The notes: generated by a model not told the origin, from the sequence alone. A DNA stretch of 5,627 bases from Phycisphaerae bacterium (GCA_016935885.1 JAFGQA010000131.1:1-5627); one strand, 5' to 3'; shown: positions 1 through 5,083, counted from the stretch's first letter. A program made the numbers and translations.

Positions 1-14
1 AAACCGGTCATCCC

Positions 15-36
15 CGTCGGCCACAGGGGGCCGACG
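15..36. repeat. Short palindrome (8-bp stem), likely dispersed repeat
   Basis: CGTCGGCC (15-22) and GGCCGACG (29-36) are perfect inverted arms around the 6-nt loop ACAGGG. The element lies beyond the 3' end of the beta-helix gene. Neither side carries a T-run, so it is not a convincing terminator. It resembles the GC-rich intergenic palindromes seen scattered through planctomycete genomes. That family assignment is from memory and not from a search. Confidence 0.45.
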
Positions 37-145
37 CTGCAACGAAGCGTCAATGGAGCATGCACGCTCAACCCTAAAACGCTCTAACAGCCCGTGGTAA
101 AAGGGAAAACAGCGGTTCGGAAACGCCGTTCCTGACCGTGAAAAC

Positions 146-170
146 CACCGGCGAGACGTCGGTGCCACAG
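146..170. repeat. Dispersed palindromic repeat, CCACAG-tailed; possible terminator
   Basis: The arms CACCGGCG (146-153) and CGTCGGTG (157-164) flank the loop AGA and are followed by CCACAG. Seven of the eight pairs are Watson-Crick and the other is G-U on the plus-strand RNA. It is the same type of element as the six tandem units at 3120-3335 and the inverted copy at 3395-3419. It sits about 20 bp past the stop of the minus-strand beta-helix gene. Read in that direction the hairpin is followed by GGTTTT, so it could also act as a weak intrinsic terminator, although one stem pair becomes A-C on that strand. Confidence 0.5.
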
Positions 171-185
171 TTTTGCCACGGGCTG

Positions 186-1844
186 CTAACCGCCCCGAAG
201 TACTTTGAAATGGGCCGTGCTGTTCTGCCCGTCGGGCGGTGCCTTCGAATCAAGCGGCATGCCGGGCGGCGGCGCGCCGGGGTCGCCGACGTAGTCGCGG
301 TAGCACGCAAGCCAGTATTGATAGTCAACCAGCGTGACCGTCCCGTCGTCGTCGTGGTCGGCACATCGCACGAACGCTTCATCGTACGACTCTGAACCAA
401 ACGCGCTCAGGAAGATGGCATAGTCGTTGCCGTCCACGACGGCGTCGCCGTCGAAGTCGCACCAGGCTTCGCACTCGTCGGGGACGTGGTTCTGGTTGCA
501 GTCCTGGCTCAGGCCCGTAAAGACGTCACAGTTGTCTTCCTGGCCGTTGCCGTTGCAGTCCACCGAAGTGACGGGCACGTGCGGCGACTCGTAGGCACCC
601 ATATCGACGCGGCAATGCTGGATCCGCGGGTTGCCGGTGATGTCCTCGTCAAGCAGATCGGGGGCGTAGTTGCTGCCTGTGTTCACGCAAGGCGAACCGG
701 CCCTCAGGTGATAGCCGACGCCTTCCCAGCCATCGCGACCACCGTCCCCGCCTTCCGGATAAGCGAACAGCGGATCTGCATTGATATTGCCGGCGCCCGG
801 CCACCCTCCCCGAACATCGGTGTAAGTGATAATCGGAGAGTCGCCATGTACCTCGCCTGCCGTGTTGCCATAGAGAATGCAATTGGTCACCGTCGGGCTG
901 GAGTCCGCGAGGCCATATATTCCACCGCCGCAGCAGGCGACGTTCCCGGTGAATGTGCAGTTGGTCACGACCGGGCTGCTGACCCAGTTGAACATCCCAC
1001 CACCGCCGAGGCAATCGGTCTCCGAGTTGGCACTGAATGTGCAATTGGTCACCGTCGGGTTGCTGCTGGCGTTGAGCATCCCGCCACCACCGAGGCCCTT
1101 GACGGCCGAGTTCCCGCTGAATGTGCAGCCGATCACCGTCGGGCTGCTCGCGAAGTTGTACATCCCGCCGCCATTGGCCCCCGAGTTCTCGTTGAATGTG
1201 CAGTCTGCCACCGTCGGCGTGCTCTCGTCGACGTTACGCATCCCACCGCCGCAGGGGGCAGAGTTTCCGGTGAACCTGCAACCCATGATCGTCGGGCCGC
1301 CGGAGAGATTGTACATCCCGCCGCCGCCGGCGGTGGCCGAGTTGCCCATGAAGGTGCAACCGGTAATCACTGGGCTGCTGGCGTCACAAAGGATGCCGCC
1401 GCCGCTGTCACAGCCTGGGCTGCTCGACGTCGCGGAGCCGTTCTGGATGGTGAGCCCCTCCACGACCGACGCGGCAGTCTCACCGCTATGGAAGTGGAAT
1501 CCCCGCCCGCCGCCTTCGCAATCGATGATGCAGTCGTACGGGCCGTTCTCGCTGCGGACCGTGATGGCCCTCGTCTCGCCTTCCGCAAGGCCGTTGCTGA
1601 AGTCGAGGTCGCGGTTGCCTGCGCCGGTGTAATGGCCGTCGAGGACAACCACCTCGTCGCCGTCGCTGGCCGCATCGATCCCCGCTTGAATCGTACAAAA
1701 CGGGTCCGACGGCGTGCCGCTGCCCGGGCCGGGGCAGTTGTCGTCATCCACGTACCACGTGGTCTGGGCATGACCGGACGACACCGCCAAGACCGCCGTG
1801 GTGGCAAACGCTACGCCCAAAAAAACGAAGCCTCTCTGAGACAT
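186..1844 (-). CDS. Secreted right-handed beta-helix protein with dockerin-like C-terminus
   Basis: The predicted product is a 552-aa exported protein. The in-frame ATG at 1844 is preferred to the upstream one at 1919: a strong GGAGGAAGGAGG lies 9 nt before it, and it begins directly with a Sec signal peptide (hydrophobic residues 6-21, likely cut after GHA26). Residues 27-75 match the usual N-terminal segment of such proteins (WYVDDDN, then DPFCTIQAGIDAA..GDEV). Residues 149-330 form about seven beta-helix rungs of 25-28 aa built on 'SSPTVTNCTFSGNSA.GGGMYN'. They have a cysteine ladder (163, 189, 215, 240, 268, 296, 322) and an asparagine ladder (168, 194, 220, 245, 273, 301, 327). A 'D.GAYE' motif typical of choice-of-anchor Q proteins is at 414-419. 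DCNGNGQEDNCD and DCNQNHVPDEC follow at 429-458. Two EF-hand-like loops (DFDGDAVVDGND, 463-474; DHDDDGTVTLVD, 496-507) make a dockerin-like module. By family it is a cell-surface or secreted protein that may bind or cut polysaccharide, but no catalytic residues can be assigned. The last 30 aa are proline-rich and unrecognised. Confidence 0.9.
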   Translation of the reverse strand: MSQRGFVFLGVAFATTAVLAVSSGHAQTTWYVDDDNCPGPGSGTPSDPFCTIQAGIDAASDGDEVVVLDGHYTGAGNRDLDFSNGLAEGETRAITVRSENGPYDCIIDCEGGGRGFHFHSGETAASVVEGLTIQNGSATSSSPGCDSGGGILCDASSPVITGCTFMGNSATAGGGGMYNLSGGPTIMGCRFTGNSAPCGGGMRNVDESTPTVADCTFNENSGANGGGMYNFASSPTVIGCTFSGNSAVKGLGGGGMLNASSNPTVTNCTFSANSETDCLGGGGMFNWVSSPVVTNCTFTGNVACCGGGIYGLADSSPTVTNCILYGNTAGEVHGDSPIITYTDVRGGWPGAGNINADPLFAYPEGGDGGRDGWEGVGYHLRAGSPCVNTGSNYAPDLLDEDITGNPRIQHCRVDMGAYESPHVPVTSVDCNGNGQEDNCDVFTGLSQDCNQNHVPDECEAWCDFDGDAVVDGNDYAIFLSAFGSESYDEAFVRCADHDDDGTVTLVDYQYWLACYRDYVGDPGAPPPGMPLDSKAPPDGQNSTAHFKVLRGG

Positions 1845-1853
1845 GGTGGATTG

Positions 1854-1865
1854 CCTCCTTCCTCC
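1854..1865 (-). promoter_or_regulatory. Strong ribosome binding site of the beta-helix gene
   Basis: On the minus strand this reads GGAGGAAGGAGG, a doubled Shine-Dalgarno core. The proximal AAGGAGG is 9 nt from the ATG at 1844. It decides the start in favour of the signal-peptide methionine over the upstream ATG at 1919, which lies before this site. Confidence 0.8.
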
Positions 1866-1922
1866 AGGGTATGCATGGCGCACGCTGGACGGCCCACACG
1901 CGTGCGACGCGACTCGCAAGCC

Positions 1923-1951
1923 AGTCTACCAGGTTGACAGCCGGTAGTCAA
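1923..1951 (-). promoter_or_regulatory. Candidate sigma70-type promoter of the beta-helix gene
   Basis: On the minus strand TTGACT (1951-1946, 5 of 6 to consensus) is followed by a 17-nt spacer and then TAGACT (1928-1923, 4 of 6). Transcription would start near 1916 and give a leader of about 70 nt that contains the strong ribosome binding site. Planctomycete promoters are poorly characterised, so this is a consensus match only. Confidence 0.4.
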
Positions 1952-1952
1952 C
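1933..1952. promoter_or_regulatory. Inverted repeat over the -35 region, operator-like
   Basis: GTTGAC (1933-1938) and GTCAAC (1947-1952) form a perfect 6-bp dyad with an 8-nt centre, AGCCGGTA. The right arm contains most of the minus-strand -35 box. The left arm gives a perfect TTGACA on the plus strand (1934-1939), pointing at the YkgJ gene, but the best -10 beyond it (TATCTG at 1959, 19-nt spacer) is poor. The symmetry could be a regulator site or just two opposed -35-like hexamers. Confidence 0.3.
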
Positions 1953-1973
1953 ATCACGTATCTGGAAGCTGTC

Positions 1974-2029
1974 TGAGGCGTGAAGCGTCGTTTGTGAGGC
2001 GCGAGGCGTCGTTTGTGAAGCGTGAAGCG
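1974..2029. repeat. 7-bp periodic repeat, left arm
   Basis: Eight contiguous heptamers can be read: TGAGGCG, TGAAGCG, TCGTTTG, TGAGGCG, CGAGGCG, TCGTTTG, TGAAGCG, TGAAGCG. The order includes a repeated three-heptamer block (TGAAGCG or CGAGGCG followed by TCGTTTG). The dominant heptamer is the reverse complement of the CGCTTCA unit in the right arm at 2039-2115. Together the two arms make an inverted heptamer array in the leader region of the YkgJ gene. Confidence 0.8.
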
Positions 2030-2104
2030 TCAGACAGGCACGAGATACGCTTCACGGGATACGCTTCACGAGATACGCTTCACGAGATACGCTTCACGCT
2101 TCAC
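2015..2104. repeat. 16-bp perfect inverted repeat (potential leader hairpin)
   Basis: GTGAAGCGTGAAGCGT at 2015-2030 is the exact reverse complement of the 16 bases at 2089-2104. The arms are separated by 58 nt of mostly heptamer repeat. If transcription starts upstream, the mRNA could fold a long stem ending 19 nt before the ATG at 2124. Alternative pairings slipped by 7 or 14 nt are possible because of the repeat periodicity. Confidence 0.75.
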
Positions 2105-2115
2105 GAGATACGAGA
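2039..2115. repeat. 7-bp periodic repeat, right arm (CACGAGA/TACGCTT)
   Basis: Eleven contiguous heptamers can be read: CACGAGA and TACGCTT alternate four times (one copy is CACGGGA), then CACGCTT, CACGAGA and TACGAGA. The effective higher-order unit is 14 bp. On the opposite strand the consensus is NNNNCGT (GAAGCGT or ATCTCGT), matching the left arm. The array ends 8 nt before the likely YkgJ start codon. The open reading frame runs through it upstream (from an ATG at 2022) and yields an arginine-rich artefact sequence. Confidence 0.85.
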
Positions 2116-2123
2116 CCGCCGCC

Positions 2124-3851
2124 ATGGACTCGCCAACCGTTTTTCCAGAGCTCAAGGGCCAACGCTATGACTGCGACGGCTGCGGCAAGTGTTGCCGGGA
2201 GTTGGTCGTTCACCTGACCGAGGGGGACCGCAAGAAGATCGACCGGCAGAAGTGGGGAGGCAAACTCGACCGGCCGGCGTACATCCCCTTCGACCGCGGC
2301 TTCGTGCTGAACCACAAGCCCAACGGCGAGTGCGTTTTTCTGCGCGAGGACACGCGGTGCCGCATCCATGCCGAGTTCGGCCTCACGGAGAAGCCGCTCG
2401 CCTGCCAGCTCTATCCGTTTACGCTCGATCCCGATGGCGACGCGCTTCGCGTCTCGGTGCGTTTCGACTGTCCGAGCATCGCCAAGAACACCGGCGGCTC
2501 GCTGGCCAAGCACAAGCAGGACGTCGTCCGCATCGCCACGGCATTCAAGGCCGCCAAGCTCAAGGAGTTGGCCACGCCCACAACGCCGGTCGAATTGGCC
2601 GCCGGCCGGATGATGTCCGGCGGAGAGTTGGACGACCTCGTGGGGCATCTCGATCGCTGGGTGCGGGATGCGGATCGACCAATCATGCAGCGCCTGCTCG
2701 GCCTGGACAACCTCCTCGACACGCTCGGCGCGGCCAGGCTCGGGGGAATTCACGGCGCGCGGTTCGACGAACTGATCGGGATGCTTATGGGCGACCTGCC
2801 AAGCGTCGTCGAATCGTTCGACGCCCGCTCGGTCCGGCCGCCAAGCCGGAAACAGCTCAAGCTGTTGCGGCACGCGGTCTTCGTCCATTGTGAGAGCACA
2901 CGGCTTGAAGAGGCCTGTGCCGGGCTGCTCGGCAGGCTGTCGAACCGCGTGGACCAACTCAAACGCGCGCGGCGGCTGGCCGCCGGCACGGGCGACATAC
3001 CGCCGCTACTGCGAGCCCATGGCGGTAGTGAGGCCGGGCCTTGCCGCGCCGCGTTCGAGCAGCTCGAACAGATCCGGCCCGAGGCGAGACCTTCGTGGCG
3101 CCGCCGCCTCAGCGATGAAAACACGGGCGAGGCGCCCGTGCCACAGGAGCCTGCCAACACGGGCGAGACGCCCGTGCCGCAGGAGCCCGCCAACACGGGC
3201 GAGACGCCCGTGCCGCAGGAGCCCGCCAACACGGGCGAGACGCCCATACCACAGGAGCTTGCCAACACGGGCGAGACGCCCGTGCCACAGGAGCTTGCCA
3301 ACACGGGCGAGGCGCCCGTGCCGCAGAGGCTCGGCGGCATAGACCAGGCGTCTGTACTACTGACGACTGGAATCGTCGCGTCTCGCGAGGAAACCTGTGG
3401 CACCGGCGTCTCGCCGGTGGGGTCACGGGCGGGACGCCCCTGCCACAGTTTGGTTGCGGCCGGAGGCCGCGCGGTGCCACAAGCGCCTGGACCGCAGACG
3501 CCGGCGCCACGGACGACCGCCGATGATGTTGGCCTGCTGCTGACACGCTATCTTCGGACCCGCATCATCGGGCGGACCGCGTTCGGGCCCGGCTATCACG
3601 GCTGGCCGGTCCTCGACGGGCTTCGCGCCTTGATGTTGGCGGTGGCCGTTGCCGGCTGGCTAACGCGGTATGTTGCCCTCTGTGAGGGGCGGATGGCGTA
3701 CGGCTGCGACGACGTGGCCAGGGCGATCGGCATCGTGGATCGCAACGCCACACGGGGTCCCGAGCTCCGCACCCGATCCGCCCGGCTGCGTGTCCAATAC
3801 CTGGCGCAGGATCAAGGCATCCTCCGGCTCCTCTGCGCGTATTCGATATGA
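2124..3851 (+). CDS. YkgJ-family CxxCxxCC cysteine-cluster protein with repeat-expanded linker
   Basis: The predicted product is 575 aa. The N-terminal domain (about 12-120) is a YkgJ-type zinc- or iron-chelating cysteine cluster. C17-x2-C20-x2-C23-C24 (in YDCDGCGKCC) is followed by C70, C79 (CRIHAEFG), C94 in KPLACQLYPF and C116. This fits the family in cysteine pattern and in the 'C..Y.F' hallmark. The exact biochemical role of the family is not settled, and the protein is probably a cytoplasmic metal binder. Residues 120-332 are mostly helical-looking and unrecognised. Residues 333-404 are six NTGETPVPQEPA-type units encoded by 36-bp DNA repeats, and 405-466 are translated from further dispersed palindromes. 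At 467 normal-looking sequence resumes (DDVGLLLTRYLRTRIIGR) and runs to the end, so the repeats appear to have expanded a linker without breaking the frame. The ATG at 2124 is chosen because the upstream in-frame ATG (2022) would translate the heptamer repeats. No clear Shine-Dalgarno precedes it. Confidence 0.85.
   Translation: MDSPTVFPELKGQRYDCDGCGKCCRELVVHLTEGDRKKIDRQKWGGKLDRPAYIPFDRGFVLNHKPNGECVFLREDTRCRIHAEFGLTEKPLACQLYPFTLDPDGDALRVSVRFDCPSIAKNTGGSLAKHKQDVVRIATAFKAAKLKELATPTTPVELAAGRMMSGGELDDLVGHLDRWVRDADRPIMQRLLGLDNLLDTLGAARLGGIHGARFDELIGMLMGDLPSVVESFDARSVRPPSRKQLKLLRHAVFVHCESTRLEEACAGLLGRLSNRVDQLKRARRLAAGTGDIPPLLRAHGGSEAGPCRAAFEQLEQIRPEARPSWRRRLSDENTGEAPVPQEPANTGETPVPQEPANTGETPVPQEPANTGETPIPQELANTGETPVPQELANTGEAPVPQRLGGIDQASVLLTTGIVASREETCGTGVSPVGSRAGRPCHSLVAAGGRAVPQAPGPQTPAPRTTADDVGLLLTRYLRTRIIGRTAFGPGYHGWPVLDGLRALMLAVAVAGWLTRYVALCEGRMAYGCDDVARAIGIVDRNATRGPELRTRSARLRVQYLAQDQGILRLLCAYSI
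3120..3335 (+). repeat. Six tandem 36-bp palindromic repeats inside the YkgJ gene
   Basis: The units start at 3120, 3156, 3192, 3228, 3264 and 3300, each exactly 36 bp and in frame. The core is the stem ACGGGCG-AGA-CGCCCGT followed by GCC(A/G)CAGGAG. The translated units are NTGE(A/T)P(V/I)PQ followed by EPA, ELA or RLG. Stem bases are nearly invariant; only unit 4 has a stem change, CGCCCAT. Most differences fall in the loop (AGA or AGG) and the spacer (CCC, CCT or CTT). The units are contiguous with no spacers, so this is not a CRISPR array. Confidence 0.95.
3395..3419 (-). repeat. Inverted copy of the CCACAG-tailed palindrome
   Basis: CTGTGG is followed by CACCGGCG-TCT-CGCCGGTG, a perfect 8-bp stem. 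Read on the minus strand, this is the same element as at 146-170 with its stem fully paired. It lies in the YkgJ linker in the orientation opposite to the 36-bp array and is translated as TCGTGVSPVG. Confidence 0.8.
3425..3448 (+). repeat. Degenerate palindromic repeat copy in YkgJ linker
   Basis: GGGCG (3427-3431), GGA, then CGCCC (3435-3439), followed by CTGCCACAG. It has the same architecture as the 36-bp units (stem, 3-nt loop, CCACAG tail) and the same orientation, but it is a separate, diverged copy. The reading frame here differs from that in the array, giving SRAGRPCHS instead of TGETPVPQ. Confidence 0.65.
3456..3482 (+). repeat. Palindrome GCGGCC-GGA-GGCCGC with GCCACA tail
   Basis: Perfect 6-bp arms at 3456-3461 and 3465-3470 surround a GGA loop and are followed by GCGGTGCCACA. 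The stem sequence differs from the 36-bp family, but the stem, 3-nt loop and GCCACA tail layout is the same. It is translated within the YkgJ linker as AAGGRAVPQ. Confidence 0.6.
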
Positions 3852-3884
3852 CCGCACATCCGGATGCGACTGCCGATCGACACG

Positions 3885-3901
3885 CACCTTGAAACAAGGT
3901 G
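3885..3901. terminator. Hairpin between convergent genes, weak terminator candidate
   Basis: CACCTTG-AAA-CAAGGTG is a perfect 7-bp stem with a 3-nt loop, 34 nt after the YkgJ stop and 56 nt from the stop of the opposing zinc-ribbon gene. No T-run follows on either strand, so termination would be inefficient or factor-dependent. It is also part of the duplicated repeat at 3889-3935. Confidence 0.3.
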
Positions 3902-3935
3902 GGCAACCCGTGCTTAGAACAAGGCGGGCCACCCG
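3889..3935. repeat. Two imperfect direct repeats with 25-bp period
   Basis: TTGAAACAAGGTGGGCAACC.. (from 3889) and TTAGAACAAGGCGGGCCACC.. (from 3914) match at 18 of 22 positions. Both are in the gap between the convergent YkgJ and zinc-ribbon genes. The 'AACAAGG.GGGC.ACCCG' core looks like another dispersed intergenic repeat family. That reading is an impression and would need a genome search. Confidence 0.6.
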
Positions 3936-3956
3936 GCCCCAGCACCGGGCACATCG

Positions 3957-4172
3957 CTATCCTTGGGATGCCTCGTAGTCCTTGATCTTGACGTTCCACG
4001 AGGCAGGCACGCACTTGGGGCATTCGGAATAATGCCACAAGCCGACCCTGGCGACGAGGGTCCCGCAATCCTCGCAGTAGACCGGCCCCGGCCCCAGGCC
4101 CGGCTTGCACCGCAGGTGAGCCAAGGGGTTCAGGCCCTTCCGCCCGCCACATTCACGGCAGTATTGACCCAT
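3957..4172 (-). CDS. Small zinc-ribbon-like protein, unknown function
   Basis: The predicted product is 71 aa with seven cysteines. C5-x2-C8 (YCRECGG) and C22 lie in the N-terminal half. C33-x2-C36 (YCEDCGTL) and C51-x2-C54 (ECPKC), 14 residues apart, make a classical four-cysteine zinc ribbon. H47 could assist. There is no signal peptide or membrane segment, so it is probably cytoplasmic. The start is supported by GGGAGAAG on the minus strand (4185-4178), 8 nt upstream of the ATG when measured from GGAG. Both CxxC pairs and the ribosome binding site argue against a chance frame, although the gene is short and no named family was recognised. It lies 122 bp downstream of the lipoprotein gene on the same strand. 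Confidence 0.65.
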   Translation of the reverse strand: MGQYCRECGGRKGLNPLAHLRCKPGLGPGPVYCEDCGTLVARVGLWHYSECPKCVPASWNVKIKDYEASQG

Positions 4173-4294
4173 TTCGACTTCTCCCGCTTCGGGGCGCTCC
4201 GCTCGCCCAGATCGCGAGTAGCCCGCCGATCGAACTACCCTTCATGTTCCCTCACAGCCTCGCCGTGCGAACTCAGCGCACGCGACACGCGGCT

Positions 4295-5005
4295 CTATTT
4301 CTCTGTCGCCTTGAGTTTCTCGTACTCGTCCTTGGCTAGCAACTCCTGCTTCTGGCGGAAAACGTTCAAACGGAAGTACTTCTTGACACCGCTTTCCGGT
4401 TCGACGGAATGCCCGTAAATCCACTTGCAGTCAGGGCGGATCCGGATGCAGCGAGACCATGTCCCCGCTCGCCCGACGGCGAAATGGACCTTGCCCGTGG
4501 GTAGGTCGAGCGTGACTTCCGCGTTGGGCGCCGTGACGCCGGAGAGGGTGATCTTGATACCGGCGGTAATGTAGTTCGACTTGTACCGTAGTTGCGCACT
4601 ACACGCCAACAACTCGAAGTCCACCTGATCGATCGCGCTCTTCTGCTTCTGCTTGCGAAGGGCGAGAATCTTGCCGTGGATGACTTCCAGGTCGCGGAGC
4701 TTCTTAACCACAAATGTGGCTCTCACAGGACGCACCTCTATGTTCGTGCCCGGTAGTGGCTTCGACACGGCCTCTGGGTCCGTTGGCCGTGGGTCGGGAT
4801 CCCTGTAGTCGAAATCGTTCACTCCCACGGATTTGATTGCCTCTTTCAGAACCTCCCATTCATCGGCCGACTTGTCGTGGGAGTCCTTACGAACGTTCTC
4901 AAACTGCATGGTCACGCGAACGTCAGTAATTTCCGGCGCTGAGATGCATCCCCAAGCCATGAGAAGAAAAACCGTGCAAAACCCAATTGCGAGCTTTACC
5001 ATCAT
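4295..5005 (-). CDS. Probable lipoprotein, unknown function
   Basis: The predicted product is 236 aa and not recognised. It begins with a short basic start (MMVK), a hydrophobic stretch (5-18) and MAWGC20. This resembles a lipoprotein signal with an imperfect lipobox (A-W-G-C instead of L-A/S-G/A-C), so membrane anchoring at C20 is likely but not certain. The mature part is mixed and charged. It has a proline- and aspartate-rich stretch (DYRDPDPRPTDPEA), a predicted helix around 110-135 (KKLRDLEVIHGKILALRKQK), a beta-like segment (AGIKITLSGVTAPNAEVTLD) and a lysine/glutamate-rich C-terminal helix. GGAGGAA precedes the start: the first ATG (5005) is 5 nt from GGAGG and the second (5002) is 8 nt away, so either may be used. 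Both flanking genes are on the same strand, so it may be the middle gene of an operon. Confidence 0.75.
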   Translation of the reverse strand: MMVKLAIGFCTVFLLMAWGCISAPEITDVRVTMQFENVRKDSHDKSADEWEVLKEAIKSVGVNDFDYRDPDPRPTDPEAVSKPLPGTNIEVRPVRATFVVKKLRDLEVIHGKILALRKQKQKSAIDQVDFELLACSAQLRYKSNYITAGIKITLSGVTAPNAEVTLDLPTGKVHFAVGRAGTWSRCIRIRPDCKWIYGHSVEPESGVKKYFRLNVFRQKQELLAKDEYEKLKATEK

Positions 5006-5008
5006 TCG

Positions 5009-5015
5009 TTCCTCC
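5009..5015 (-). promoter_or_regulatory. Ribosome binding site of the lipoprotein gene
   Basis: GGAGGAA on the minus strand lies before two adjacent ATG codons (5005 and 5002), with spacings of 5 and 8 nt from GGAGG. The second spacing is nearer the usual optimum, so the true product may be one residue shorter. Confidence 0.65.
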
Positions 5016-5064
5016 GGCTCGGGGGCCTCCCGATCATCTGTAACTCCAGATTCTACTGTGTTCG

Positions 5065-5083
5065 ATCCGCGCCCGTGGCGGAT
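5065..5083 (-). terminator. Weak hairpin after the cysteine-rich repeat gene
   Basis: On the minus strand ATCCGC-CACGGGC-GCGGAT forms a 6-bp stem with a 7-nt loop, starting 9 nt after the TGA at 5093-5095. There is no T-run, so strong intrinsic termination is doubtful. It may allow read-through into the lipoprotein gene. Confidence 0.25.

Noticed and set aside
877..1632. Second plus-strand open frame with PPPP-containing repeats
   Set aside because: The 'NVQLVTVGLL..IPPPP' pattern is the reverse reading of the GGGM..SSPTVTNCTF rungs, so it is a shadow.
486..1937. Long plus-strand open frame (483 aa) opposite the beta-helix gene
   Set aside because: It is antisense to a protein with a signal peptide, ribosome binding site and clear repeats. 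Its own repeats (ECAVGHRRA-like) are only the mirror of the beta-helix rungs, and no ribosome binding site or domain supports it.
2094..2957. Minus-strand 287-aa open frame opposite the YkgJ domain
   Set aside because: It overlaps the cysteine-cluster coding region, shows no recognisable domain, and is expected by chance in GC-rich DNA.
3120..3335. CRISPR array (36-bp repeats)
   Set aside because: The units are contiguous with no unique spacers, lie in frame within a gene, and no cas gene is present.
2750..3403. Minus-strand open frame rich in SCGTGVSPVLAG repeats
   Set aside because: It is the antisense reading of the 36-bp palindromic array and lies opposite a well-supported YkgJ gene.
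3109..3546. Minus-strand open frame with RASRPCWQAPVA repeats
   Set aside because: It is another antisense frame of the same array, with no independent support.
4264..4282. Terminator after the lipoprotein gene
   Set aside because: The stem CGTGCG/CGCACG is only 6 bp with a 7-nt loop and there is no T-run. It is too weak to list.
3963..4418. Plus-strand open frame opposite the zinc-ribbon and lipoprotein genes
   Set aside because: It spans two minus-strand genes and their gap, has no recognisable domain, and includes low-quality serine-rich sequence.
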